Assembly: GCF_001540865.1 (NCBI RefSeq)
Contig: NC_033639.1
Span: 8,110,432-8,174,431 of the forward strand
Length of the DNA: 64,000 nucleotides
Origin: Ananas comosus
Lineage: Eukaryota > Streptophyta > Magnoliopsida > Poales > Bromeliaceae
Direction of reading: 5' to 3'
This document shows positions 12,103 to 23,057 of the stretch, piece after piece. Positions within the stretch are counted from its first letter, which is position 1. Every line of letters begins with the position of its first letter. The notes under the pieces were generated by a model that was not told the DNA's origin, made no database searches, and worked only from the letters and a program-made list of their open reading frames with translations. Position numbers and translations under genes: made by a program.

Positions 12103-12324
12103 TTACTGCAGAAAATCTGGACCGCTGCAGGGTGTCGTGCTGTACGATAAAGTGCTGAGCTTCTGCTTTTGAGGCTCAAATCCCATTTCAGCTTCCCCGC
12201 AGCAGCGGAAACTCCAAATTATGCTCTTTCCCAAATGCCCCAATAAAGCCGCCGCTGCAGCGAAAAGCAGAAGCAGCGCCACAAAAGAACTGCCCATTTT
12301 GCTCACACACCGAATAAGCAACAT
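12103..12324 (-). CDS. Small hydrophobic ORF, 73 codons, uncertain gene
   Basis: An ATG-to-TAA reading frame of 73 residues. It has a basic start (MLLIRCVSK), one strongly hydrophobic stretch (SSFVALLLLFAAAAALLGHL) that could be a signal anchor, and a short polar Cys-containing tail (FRCCGEAEMGF). I do not recognise a family. It lies between the coding start of the DnaJ gene and that gene's presumed promoter, on the same strand. It could be a separate small membrane-peptide gene, an upstream ORF in a long DnaJ leader, or chance. Its base composition is more coding-like than the flanking AT-rich DNA, which is the main reason to list it. Confidence 0.3.
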   Translation of the reverse strand: MLLIRCVSKMGSSFVALLLLFAAAAALLGHLGKSIIWSFRCCGEAEMGFEPQKQKLSTLSYSTTPCSGPDFLQ

Positions 12325-12559
12325 CTTATCCACGCTTCTTCCACGAATTTCACATCAAACTAGCCCCTCACCACCAAAACTCACATCACAACACCAAATT
12401 TCTATCTCCGCCACCAACATTTCACCAAAAACCCCCCACCCCCCCCCAAAAAAAGAAAACCAAAAAACACAAAAACACAAAACCAAAAAGTCTACCCATG
12501 ATTCAAGCTACAATCGAAGAACAAAGGATGAGCATAAGAGGTAGGATGCAGGGGATTTC

Positions 12560-12720
12560 GCACCTCAATCGGCGAGAGCAGAGCGAGCGAAACCCTAAGA
12601 GAGAGAAAGCGCGAGAGGTGGGCGGTGGCGCTCTCTCTCTCTCTCTCTCTCTTCGCACTTTTACTCTTCTTTTTTTCTTTTTTCTTTTTTTTTTTTCTTT
12701 TTTTAACCCTTCGCGGTGGG
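12560..12720 (-). promoter_or_regulatory. Putative promoter/leader region with CT-rich tract
   Basis: On the minus strand this contains a polypurine/polypyrimidine block (a GA run equal to CT on plus at 12632-12651, with T-rich runs to about 12705). It is followed by CTTAGGGTTTCGC, typical of plant transcription-start neighbourhoods. It is the most plausible start region for the DnaJ transcript or for the small ORF at 12103-12324. No clear TATA box was identified. Confidence 0.35.
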
Positions 12721-12833
12721 TTGGGTGGGAGGCGACGAATATCGCCGGACGGAAGTGTCCGAAGCCGTTCGCTCCCCACACTCCGCTACCTAAATCCCTC
12801 CATCGCATGTAATGTTGTCTAGTTAGTCCATGT

Positions 12834-13402
12834 TAGGGATGCAAATGGATCCGGGGTGGTGGAGCTCCCGCCCCGATCCGCCCTGGGGCAGTAAACGGGA
12901 GAAAATAAACGGGTTCGGGGCAGAAAACGGGATAATTTTTATGATCCGTGGCGGATTCGGGACAGAAAACGAAAAAATTTTTGATCCGCCTCGAATCCGC
13001 CCCGAATCCGCTCCGCCATGATCCGCCCCGAATCTGCCCCGAATGTATATCTTTAAAATTTTTTCATATGTATGTATTTAAAATTTTTGAATTTTATTGC
13101 GAGTTGTGATTGATATTTTTTATTTTTATAGTTGATATTATTAATTATATATAACTTGATAATATTATCAATTAATATTAAAAATTTTGTTGATTTAGAT
13201 TTATAAAATATTAATAATATTATAATTTATAAAACAAATACTATTTGGCGGGGCGGATTCGGGGCGCCGGCGAAAGGCGGATTATAAGGCGGAGCGAATT
13301 ATGCGATAACTATTTTCAACCCGGGCGGGAGACCGTGACGGGAGACGGGGCGGGAAGCGAGGCGGGGCTCCCGCCCCCAGATCGGCCCCGTTTGCATCCC
13401 TA
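12834..13402. mobile_element. hAT-type MITE, 569 bp
   Basis: The ends TAGGGATGCAAA and TTTGCATCCCTA are perfect 12-bp inverted repeats, flanked by an identical 8-bp target duplication GTCCATGT (12826-12833 and 13403-13410). The 8-bp duplication and the TAGGGATG terminus fit the hAT superfamily. Subterminal regions are rich in CCGCCCCGA-like pentamers on both sides, which may be transposase-binding sites. The centre is A+T rich and non-coding. The insertion lies just beyond the presumed promoter of the DnaJ gene. Confidence 0.92.
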
Positions 13403-13410
13403 GTCCATGT

Positions 13411-15680
13411 ACTATTAGAATATTTCAACTAAATTCTTAATTTTGTTTACAGAGAGAGTTTTTTTGGGTTAATTTTATATATATGTTCTAAAAACATACT
13501 AAATTATAACTATATATCTACAAAATTCAACTTTCATATATTATTCTTGCAAAAGTCTTAATATTTTCAAATATATTCATCTAGTTTGTTACTGTTAAAA
13601 TACTATTTATTTTATTTTTGGATTAATTTCATAAAGATTCCTACAAATATAGTGAATTGCAAATACATATCTACAAAATTCAACTTTCATATATTATTCC
13701 TGCAAAAATCCTAATATTTCAAATATATCTCTCTGATTTGTTACCGCTAAAATACTATTTATTTTATCAATAAAATGATATTTTTGCCATCACAAATATG
13801 TCCCTCCAAAATTTTCAACTATTAATTAAAGAGGGATAAAAATATCAATTCATGTCATTAACTAACTAGAATTAAGTATTTTATATATGGTTAATTAATT
13901 TTTCCCTAACGGATACTAACGGTAGAGACATATTTAGAAATATCAGGACTTTGCAGAAACAATATATAAAAATTAAATTTTATAGCGATATATTTATAAT
14001 TCACTGTATTTATAGAAATCTGTATGAAATTAACCCTTTACATCTTACACTCTAGTCATAAATTTATATAGTATAGCTGTAAAGTTTACACCCGTAACTT
14101 TTGTGTAGCTTTTATTTTTTTTTACTTTAATGCCATTTTTTTTTCAATAAAGTTTAATAAAAATTCTATGAACTCTTAAATTTGAGAGTGTAAGATGTAC
14201 ATCTCTATAAAGAAAAAATCTATTATATAATAGATACATCACATCTCTTCCTTTGAGATAAAAATATAATAAACATATATTTTTATTAAAATTATGATGA
14301 AATTGATGAATCTTACAGGGCAAATATGATTGATTGGTTGAAGAGATCACGTCGTCTATGTGACTATTATATTTTAGACTTTTTCTTTCATAAGAGCTTG
14401 TGGAATCAGCATTTTTTCTTTTTTTTCGATAAATTTTACATTTAGTTCTCAAACTATGATACATGTAAAATTTCAATACTTAAAATTTTAATTCGTTGTA
14501 AGACTCGAACTTTTTGAATTATTGTAATTAAATCTTATAACTCAATTTAGTTGCTTAACTATTAATTAATCATCAATTTAGATATGATATAACAGTATTG
14601 TGATTGATATTGCGCTAATAATTAGAATGTTACATCACTCTAATATCATCGATTCATCTATATTTAATTAATTAAATTAGATTGTAATACTCGATTGCAA
14701 TAATTCTAAAAGTTTGAGTTAAAAAATTATAATAAATTAAAGTTTGAGAGTTAAATTGTCACATGTCTTATAGCACGAACATCAAACGCGCAATTTAGTT
14801 TTTTTTTAATTTTTTTTAATTAACCCTCCAAAGCTAGATTCATGCTTTTTCTTTTTCTTTTTCTTTTTCTAAAAGGTTGGGGTTAAATCATCTTTGACTT
14901 AACGTGGAAAATCAGTGATCAAAGTCCCATTCAACTGTGCTAGACCGTAACTACTTATTGAAAAATTTAAAATTTTTATAAGGATAATTCTCACAGTATT
15001 TGTCCTCAAACTATGGGGCCGTGACACTATATTTTTTTTTGAATTATTATAATTAAATCTTATAAATTAAATTTTTTAATAAAATATTAATAAATTGCTA
15101 CTGCAGAAGTGATAGCACGTCATAATTTTCATTACTTTTAAATTAGCAATACAATAATATTGAGTCAAAAAATTTAGGTTTAGGGACTTGATTGTAAGAG
15201 AGATTTGAGTTAGAAAATTAGTTAAATTAGTAATACATTAATATTGAGTCAAAAAATTTAGTTAAATTAGCAATACATTAATATTGAGTTAGAAATTATA
15301 ATGGATTAAAGTTTTAGAAATCAATGTCTCAAGTCCCGCAGTTTGAGATAAAAAGTATAATTTATCCTTTTTATAATATGCAAATCCATTTTTTGTATTA
15401 AAAGAAAAATAAAAATAAGATTTTCTTGTATGAGGTCGTTTGTTTGGTTTAGAAGTTGACTGGATCTTAGAAGTCATTTTAATGAAATAATAACCACTAG
15501 TTTTTAATTTGAACAATGCTGGTAATACACTTGGATCGGGATGTACCATTTACGTCCCACCCATCTATGGATGGGAATATTTTCACCAGTCACATCATGT
15601 GATGTGACTGGTGAATAATATTTTATTATGGATAGGTGAGATGTATCTTGTACACCTCAGTATGAAAAGTGGTATTTTTA
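13411..15680. repeat. Cluster of degraded fold-back elements
   Basis: 13440-14035 contains internally repeated phrases (ACAAAATTCAACTTTCATAT at about 13519 and 13675) and ends GTATGAAATTAACCC, an inverted partner of GGGTTAATTTTATA at the left. A relative is at 56418-56826. 14428-14800 and 14985-15367 are worn copies of the MITE family at 9855-10230, the last with an internal repeat of TTAAATTAGCAATACATTAA. No gene was seen. Confidence 0.5.
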
Positions 15681-15683
15681 GTA

Positions 15684-16808
15684 AGTGACGTTTTATCGAC
15701 TGTTTGATTTGCGAAAGTGAAAAAAAAAAAGTCACTTTACGAAAATAGACCGATAAAGTGAATTATAACTAAATCTCACTTTTTTTGACTTCAGCACAAA
15801 AAATTCGAAAATTACCGAAAATGAGAGCTTAATTAAGAGGTTATATTTCGTCTGAATTTAATATTTACATTTATTTTTAAAGTTCAATTTTACATTAAAT
15901 TTAAATTAAAATTATGATCACACTCTGAATTTTACTTGTAAATTATTTGTAAATAAAAATTAAAAATAAAATTTTAAATTTAAATTTACGACTTTATTTT
16001 CAAATTTTAATTTTTAAATTTTATTTTTATTTCAGTTTGAATTCTAGAATTTCAATTTAAATTTTAATCAAATAATTTTAAGTTAAGAACTTCAATTTGA
16101 AATTTGAATTCAAATTATTCCAAATATAAATTCAAATTATTGGCTGAAATTTGAATTTAAAATTTAAATTTTCAACTTCAAATTCAAATTCAAATTTAAA
16201 TTTGTTATTTACATTTAATTTCAAAAATGGGTTTCAGTTTGAATTTGAATTCAAATGTTCAATTCGAATTGAGATTTAAACTCAAATTTTAATTTAAACT
16301 GAAATATTAATTCAAATTGTGAATTCATATTTGAATTCAGAATTTATGATCAAAGAGTACATTAATATATGATTCAAATTATAAATTCAAATTATAAATT
16401 CAAATTTGAATAAACGTTCTAATTTTTGTGTTGAACTTTTATTTTAAAATTTAATTCCAGTTATAAGTTATAACTTAAATTTTAAATTCAAATTGTAAAT
16501 TAAATTTATCTCTTAAATTTTAATTATAAATTCAACTCAGATTTAAGTTTAAATTTAAATTTTAAAATATAATATTGAATTCTAAATATAAATTTGCATT
16601 TAAAATTTTAATTTAAATTGAGAGTATAAGTCATCTGTTTGTATTTTCACCTCTTTATATATAATTTAATAATTAAAATAACAAAATTGTAGTTTTAATT
16701 TTTTACTTTATAGCCAATCAAACAATCGAACTGTAAAGTCATTTTTGTATTTGTAAAAGTGACTTTTTTTTTTACTTCACTCACTTTCCAGCAACTAAAC
16801 ATGCCCAT
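15684..16808. mobile_element. TIR element with A+T low-complexity core
   Basis: Left end (CGACTGTTTGATTTGCGAAAGTG, AAAAAGTCACTTT) and right end (AAAAGTGACTTTTTTTTTACTTC, AACTAAACATGCCC) are imperfect inverted repeats. The interior, about 15830-16650, is almost entirely permutations of AAATTT, AAATTC and TAAATT, with no ORF. The low-complexity core looks expanded. Confidence 0.5.
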
Positions 16809-17038
16809 AATTGAATAGTGTATTTAAAAAATTGTATCATTTAATACTGTGGTGGTGAGATTACTTTCAATGTAAATTAAGAAGATATTTTTTGTTTAAA
16901 GAATAATTAAGGAAATAAATCTTTTTTATTAAATTTTATTCTCTCTAATTGTTGTAGTTGGGATTGTCACCAGTTTGAGCATAGTTTCAACTGTTGCAGT
17001 TTCAAACACATGAAAAGAATATGGGATAAAAAAAAGCA

Positions 17039-17113
17039 GGTGGGACAACAATCCCACCCCTTAACGGGCTATCCAAGATAACCCATTAAGGGGTGGGATA
17101 GTTGTTCCCACCC
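17039..17113. repeat. Near-perfect 33-bp hairpin
   Basis: GGTGGGACAACAATCCCACC... pairs with ...GGGTGGGATAGTTGTTCCCACC across a loop of about 8 bases (ATCCAAGATA), with only two or three mismatches. The arms also contain internal GGTGGGA/TCCCACC symmetry. It is followed by AAATTT-type low-complexity DNA to about 17390. Confidence 0.65.
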
Positions 17114-17403
17114 CTTGGGGAATAGGGGTAGAACCCCATTTAATTTTTAAAATTTAAATTTAAAATTTAAAATTTAAATTAAATTTTAAATTTTAAATTT
17201 TAAAAATTTACAGTTTGTAATTGTAAATTTAAATTTTAAATTGATATTTTAATTTTTTCAAATTTATAATATAATATTTTATATTTTAAATTTAGATTTA
17301 ATCTTAAATTTAAAATTTAGAANATTTAAATTTAAAAATTTTAGATATAAAATTTAAAATTTTAAATTTAAATATAATATAAAGAGCAATATCATTATTT
17401 TTT

Positions 17404-19328
17404 AGTGTAAATTTTATTGTTACCCCTGAGCTTTTGGTGAAGTTTCACTTTACCTTTCGAACTCCTAAAATGGATATCTAACACATTAAACTCTAATATT
17501 TCAGTCATGTTACCACTTTTGTCAGTTTTCCGTCAAGCTACATTAACTGAAAATTGACGGAAGGAGTAAAACAAATGAAATATTAGAGTTTAGGGTGTTA
17601 GATGTCTATTCTAGGAGTTTGGGGGTTAAGTGAAACTCGCCAAAAGTTCAGAAGGTAACAGTGCAATTTACTCTGATAGGTTACTTATGGATTGACTACT
17701 AACCCTCAAATTAGTGATCATACTTGATTTTGAATTTATATATATATTTTTATTCTAAAATAAATCATATCATAATTTATCATACATTTTATTATAATAA
17801 AATAAAAGCCAAAGAAATAAATTATAGTGGCTTAAAGATAAAAAAACTACTTACGATGCTTGAATACTCTACTGTCCTAGTGTACTCGCTAATATGGTTG
17901 ATTTATAATATGTGTCCTCACTTGGATATAAAGATTTTAATTCTCAGTTAATTTTTTGTAGTACTCGTTTGTCTCTTTTATCTTTAGAAGTATTGTTCTA
18001 GAAAATGCACTTATTTCCTACGAAACTATGCAATGTAATTTTATTGTAAATATTTTAGAACAATATTTTTAAAGATAAAATAGACAAACGAATACTACAG
18101 AAAATTAATTAAGAATTAAAATCTCTATATCCGAGTGAGGACACCTATTGTAAATCAACCATATTAGCGAGTACATTGAGACAGTAGAGTGTTCGAGCAA
18201 CGTTGGTAGCTAGTATCGCTCTTTTCTTATCTTTAAACCACTCTAATTCATTTCTTTCGCTTTTTTTTTATTACAATAAATGTAGGATAAATTATGGTAT
18301 AATTTATTTTAGAATAAAAAATAGGTTAAATTACATAAAACTCCCCTGTCAAAACCCGATTTTTCACTCCCCCCTGTCATTTAAAACCTACACTTTGCCC
18401 CCTTGTAAAATGAAAAATGTTCACAGGTGGGGTACGGTGTGTAAAATGACCATTTTGCCCCTCACCATTTTCGTCTCATCTCTCATCTTCCTCAACCGCC
18501 GCCTCGATCGGCAACGATTCACATCTCGATTGGCCGCGATTTCTTTCCATTTTCTTCTCCACTTGCTCCCCTTCTCCTCCTACACCCTCGCCGCCCATCG
18601 ATTTTGGCGACAGTAGGGAGGAAAGCGAGGTGGGCGCTGATGGAGAGGTAGGTAAGGGCAACAAGGGCGAAGGCAAGGCGGTGGAGGAGGGCAAAGGGGA
18701 TGTGGGCGAGGGCGAGGGCGAGGTAGTGGGGAGGGCGAGGCAGCGAGGTGGCGGCGAAGCGGCGAGCCGGAAAGAGGCGAAGCATCAGGAAAGAGAGCGG
18801 AGGGATATTTTTGGCTTAAAAAAATATTTTATAACGGAACCCTAACAGATCACTAACGGTAGGGATGAAGTGTACATTTTTCATTTTATAAGGGGGCAAA
18901 GTGTAGGTTTTTAAATGACAGAGGAGGAAAGTGAAAAATCATATTTTGACAGAAAATTTTTTTGTAATTTAGCCTATATATATATATATTCAAATTCAAG
19001 AATGATCACTAACTTGAGGGTTAATAGTCAATCCATAAGTAACATATTATAGTAAAATAATTTATAGTCAAGAATCCTACAGGGTAAATTGCACTGCTAC
19101 CTCCTGAACTATTAGCGAGTTTCACTTAATCTCCCAAATTTTTAAAATAGACATCTAACACCCTAAACTCTAATATTTTATTTGTTTAACGGAGCTTGAC
19201 GGAAAACTGACAAAAGGGATAATATGAATGAAATATTAGAGTTTAGGGTGTTAGATGTCCATTTTAGGAGTTCGAGGGGTAAAGTGAAATTTCGCCAAAA
19301 GTTAAGAGGGTAACAATGCAATTTAGCT
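17404..19328. mobile_element. 1.9-kb palindromic Mutator-like element, nested insertion
   Basis: The arms are inverted copies of each other: 17404-18010 against 18030-18323 plus 18975-19328. Shared phrases include GGTTACTTATGGATTGACTA and its complement near 19030, and GGATATAAAGATTTTAATTC and its complement near 18120. Identical 9-bp flanks TTATTTTTT (17395-17403 and 19329-19337) suggest a Mutator-type insertion, though the sequence is simple. Each end is itself a fold-back (17404-17672, 19083-19328). The right arm is split by the MITE at 18324-18974. Confidence 0.7.
18324..18974. mobile_element. MULE-like MITE with GC-rich core (copy 2)
   Basis: Ends GGTTAAATTACATAAAACTC and TTTTTTTGTAATTTAGCC, with about 110-bp inverted arms (TTTTTCACTC...TCATTTAAAACCTACACTTTG and its complement). 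A GC-rich core opens spurious frames on both strands. It sits in the right arm of the palindrome 17404-19328 and interrupts sequence that is continuous in the left arm, so it inserted later. Confidence 0.82.
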
Positions 19329-19621
19329 TTATTTTTTATTTATAACTACCTACTATTCTTTTTATTTCATATTATCTATCCAAATGCTATTTTTTTTATT
19401 CTCGGAAACAACTTAATTTTCATACAAACGCAAAATTTATCTAATTCTTGCTTATACCTGAACTTATACTTATCTCTGAAATAGACAGGTCTTACTTATG
19501 CCCGAACCAAACGGATAGTATTTATTAGATAATTCAAACTACAATTTCAAAGTGCTTGAACATAAATTATCAGTCCTATAAATGCTGATTTTTCTTGCAT
19601 CCAAACATGATTTTTTTTTTA

Positions 19622-20253
19622 GGCTAAATTACATAAAACTCCCTTGTCAAAATCTGATTTTTCACTTTCCTCTCCTGTCATTTAAAAACCTGCATTTTGC
19701 CTCCTTGTAAAATGAAAAATGTTCACAGGGGGGTACGGTGTGTAAAATAACCATTTTGCCCCTCACCATTTTCGTCGCCTCCATCCTCTTCCTCAACCGC
19801 CGCCTCGATCGGCTGCGATTCATACCTCAATCGGCTGCGATTTCTCTCCATTTTCTTCTCCACCTGCTCCCCTTCTCCTCCTGCACCCTCGCCACCCCTT
19901 GATTTCGGTGACAGTAGGGAAGAAATCGAGATAGGCGTTAATGGAGAGCTAGGCAAGGGCAACGAGGGCGAAGGCGAGGTGGCGAAGGACGGCCAAGAGG
20001 ATGTGGGCGAGGGTGGGACAGTGGAGGAGGGCGAGGAGGCGGAGAGGTGGCGAGCCAGAGGGAGGCGAAGCAACATGAAAGAAAGCGGAGGAGTATTTTT
20101 GGTATAAAAAAATATTTTATAACGGAACCTTAACGGTAGGGGGTGAAGTGCACATTTTTCATTTTATAAGGGAGCAAAGTATAGGTTTTATTAAATGACA
20201 GGGGAAAAAATAAAAAATCGAATTTTGACATAGAGATTTTTTGTAATTTAGCC
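19622..20253. mobile_element. MULE-like MITE with GC-rich core (copy 3)
   Basis: Starts GGCTAAATTACATAAAAC and ends TTTTTTGTAATTTAGCC. The flanks TTTTTTTTA (19613-19621 and 20254-20262) match over 9 bp, though they are simple sequence. The core resembles copies 1 and 2 (CCTCGATCGGCTGCGATTC; CCCCTTCTCCTCCTGC). It is non-autonomous. Confidence 0.8.
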
Positions 20254-20798
20254 TTTTTTTTATACTTAAATTAGTATGGTCGAAGGTAAGGAAGCCATGC
20301 CAAAATCGCCTATAAGTGAGGGTTTCTCCATACATTGTTTACCGAAAAAATATGAGTAATACTACATATACACACAAAAAAAGGAACAGAACTGCATTCA
20401 ATGAGTAAAAGCCATTCACTAGTTACTTAATATGGGACAAAAATTTTATGGACACCATGTCCAAAATTTTTTTTTGAGGATTGTCTGGATGGGTGCCGCG
20501 TGGCACCCGAGCCATGTGGGCTACCGTCCCCGCTGCTCTGCCTCTTGGGAGAGCAGCGGGTTTTTTTTCAGTGCACCCGGTGCACCATTTTTTTACTTTA
20601 AAATTTTAATTTTAATTTTAAGTTTAATTTTAATTTAATATAATTGATATATATTTTATGATATTTAAAAAATATATACAAAATAATTTTAAATCCTAAA
20701 TTCTAAATTATTTTACATATATTTTTAAAATATCATAATATATATTATTAAATTATAATTAAAAAATACAAAATAAATTTAAAACCAAAACAATGTCC

Positions 20799-20830
<32 letters not shown>

Positions 20831-21382
20831 GAGTATGACTAGAAATACTATTGGTAGTAAACGAGCCGTTTACTATCGATTTGTTTTCAGATGATAGAAC
20901 TTTCAAATTGACGATCCGGACTCTTGTTGAAGCATCATCTATACGCACTTGAGAGTATTTAGAAAATCAAACAATTTCAAATCTTTGCGACATCATTGCC
21001 TAATGATGCAAAGGGTTTTAAAAATTTGTATTTTAATGGTCGATAAGAGACGTTTTCTCGTGTTAACAGCGTAAAGATATCCAAATCAATTGAATTTTAT
21101 AAAAATTTTTAAAAGCTATTTAAAACAAGATCTATAGCTCTTGATCTTTGGAATTATAAGACTCCTAACATTAATTTTTAAAGAGTATTCATTTTCAGCA
21201 TTTCTTTTTCTTTTCTTGATGGATAAAGAACAATATCGAAAGTGCGTGAAATTTGATTTCTAGAAGTTTAAAATGGTTTAGATCATATTAACAGGAGCTG
21301 ATCGTCAATTTGAACTCTATCATCGAAACAAATCGGTAGTAAAATGCTCGTTTACTACCATTATCGCTACTGTATAAGTTCA
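20831..21382. mobile_element. Microsatellite-resident MITE, family A
   Basis: Flanked by (TA)n on both sides. The arms start GAGTATGACTAGAAATACTA, with GTAAACGAGCCGTTTACTA, and end with the inverted TAGTAAAATGCTCGTTTACTA. Family A hallmarks are ACGATCCGGACTC and a central ACAAGATCTATAGC. Relatives: 22289-22836, 41183-41712, 43810-44321. Confidence 0.75.
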
Positions 21383-21442
21383 TATATATATATAGTATAT
21401 ATAAATATATAACCTCGAGTATATATATATATATATATATAT

Positions 21443-21673
21443 AGAACTAGAGCTCTATGATATTAAATAGCATCAAATTATTGGTGGCTAACCAAGTTTT
21501 TGGCCATTGATTAAGAAATGTGGGTTAAGGATGAATGTGCGCGCGCCTAAGGTTGAGTGGGTGTTGGTTGAATAGTATGATCTAACGATGAAAATGATCA
21601 AAAGGGTAGATCTAACGGTGGAAAATTGGTACACCAAAGTCTTCATGCTATTAATACAATAGAGCCCGACTCT
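21443..21673. mobile_element. Microsatellite-resident MITE, family B (short)
   Basis: About 230 bp between (TA)n tracts. AGAACTAGAGCTCTATGATA faces TGCTATTAATACAATAGAGC in inverted orientation. The middle carries the family phrases GGCCATTGATTAAGAAATG, GAGTGGGTGTTGGTTGAATA and GTAGATCTAACGGTGGAAAA. Confidence 0.7.
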
Positions 21674-21704
21674 ATATTATATATATAATACTATATATAA
21701 TATT

Positions 21705-22265
21705 AAGGCAGGGCTGCTGTGCTCTTAGGAGCACGGAAGCCTCTGTGCTCTTGAGTCGTTTTTCGATGATGGAGTTCCGGAAGTCGACGATCGCTCCGTT
21801 AAACTTGATTTAGCCATATTTAAAGTTTCCTAAAAAATATTTTTGCGATTTTTCGATATCATTTATCTAGCAATCGAAATGATTCAAAATCATATAATTT
21901 TTAATGGGCTGAAATAAAAATCCTAGTAAAAAGTGGTGATATAGCACTAAAATTCGATCAGAAATATTGATCTTGTCATAATAGTATAAAGAATTTTGTA
22001 TCAAAATTTCATCTAATTGAATATTTCACACCATTAAACTTGAAAACGGCAGATATCAACCATTAAAATTATGGATTTTTGAATCCTTTCGATCACCTAG
22101 GTAAATTATATCAAAAAATCGCAAAAATATTATTTTCTAGAAACTTCAAATGCTCTAGATTCCAAGTCTAACCGGAGCCGATCGTCGATTCGAAAACTCC
22201 ATCATTCGAAAACGGCTCGAGGAGCACGGAGGTCTCCGTGCTCCTATAAGAGCACCAGCAACCTT
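21705..22265. mobile_element. Microsatellite-resident MITE, family C
   Basis: Left AAGGCAGGGCTGCTGTGCTC and AGGAGCACGGAAGCCTC are inverted at right as GAGGAGCACGGAGGTCTCCG and AGAGCACCAGCAACCTT. Inner arms GATGGAGTTCCGGAAGTCGA and CGATTCGAAAACTCCATC also pair. (TA)n flanks both sides. There is no ORF. Confidence 0.75.
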
Positions 22266-22288
22266 ACTTTATATATATATTATATATA

Positions 22289-22836
22289 GAGTTGAGCTAG
22301 AATACTATCGATAGTAAATCGAGCCGTTTTACTACCGATTTGTGTTTCGATGATACAGCTTCCAAATTAACGATCGGCTCCGTTAAATATAATCTAAACC
22401 ATTTAAACTATCTAGAAATCAAATTTCACGGGCACTTTCGATATTGTTTTTTATCCATCAAGTGAAACAGAAAAATGAATGGCTGAAAATGAATACTCTT
22501 TAAAAAATGATGATAGGAGTCTTGTAATCAAAATCAAGAGTAAATCTTATTTTAAATAGTTAAAGAATTTTCTAACAAAAATTCAATTGATGTTGGATAT
22601 CTTTACGCGCGTTAAACGAGAAAACGCCTCTTATCGAGCATTAAAATTACCAATTTTTGAAACCCTTTGATCATTAGACAAATATGTCGAAAAATTTGAA
22701 ATTTAATTTCTAAACACTTCAAGTGGTACATCAATCATGTTCAAGCGAGCCGATCGCAATTTGGAAAGCTCTATCATCGATACAAATCGGTAGTAAACGG
22801 CTTGTTTAGCTACCGATAGTATTCTAGCAAAAACTC
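22289..22836. mobile_element. Microsatellite-resident MITE, family A (copy 2)
   Basis: GAGTTGAGCTAGAATACTAT and CGATAGTAAATCGAGCCG are inverted as CGATAGTATTCTAGC at the right. It is flanked by TATATATA on the left and CTCTCTCTCT then (TA)n on the right. It shares ACGATCGGCTCCGTTAAA and TCAATTGATGTTGGATATC with the other family A copies. Confidence 0.75.
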
Positions 22837-22842
22837 TCTCTC

Positions 22843-22865
22843 TCTCTCTAATATATATATATATA

Positions 22866-22912
<47 letters not shown>
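22843..22912. repeat. (CT)n/(TA)n microsatellite
   Basis: A CTCTCT stretch grades into an almost pure TA run of about 60 bp. This is the type of sequence in which the family A-C MITEs are found. Confidence 0.9.
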
Positions 22913-22915
<3 letters not shown>

Positions 22916-23057
22916 AACATTAAAATAAAAAATAATGCACCATGTGCACCCAAAAAAATCCGGCTTCTCCCCAGTGCCACGCGGCGCCCATAGGGGGCGT
23001 CCCCAAATTGGTTTTTTTTTTGGACATAGTGTCCATAAAATTTTTGCCCCTTAATAT

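Larger units (their letters stand above)
20434..23049. mobile_element. 2.6-kb long-TIR element (hAT-like) hosting nested MITEs
   Basis: The ends GGGACAAAAATTTTATGGAC and GTCCATAAAATTTTTGCCC are inverted repeats. The symmetry continues inward for about 150 bp (TGCCGCGTGGCACCCGAG against CCAGTGCCACGCGGCGCCC; GTGCACCCGGTGCACC against GCACCATGTGCACCC). An 8-bp duplication CTTAATAT flanks it (20426-20433 and 23050-23057). There is no transposase ORF. Four other inverted-repeat elements and long (TA)n tracts fill the interior, which explains the large size. Confidence 0.85.

Noticed and set aside
18476..18845. Overlapping frames on both strands near 18.5-18.8 kb
   Set aside because: Core of MITE copy 2. 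Low-complexity translation (repeats of GEGE and SLLSP) with no intron or domain.
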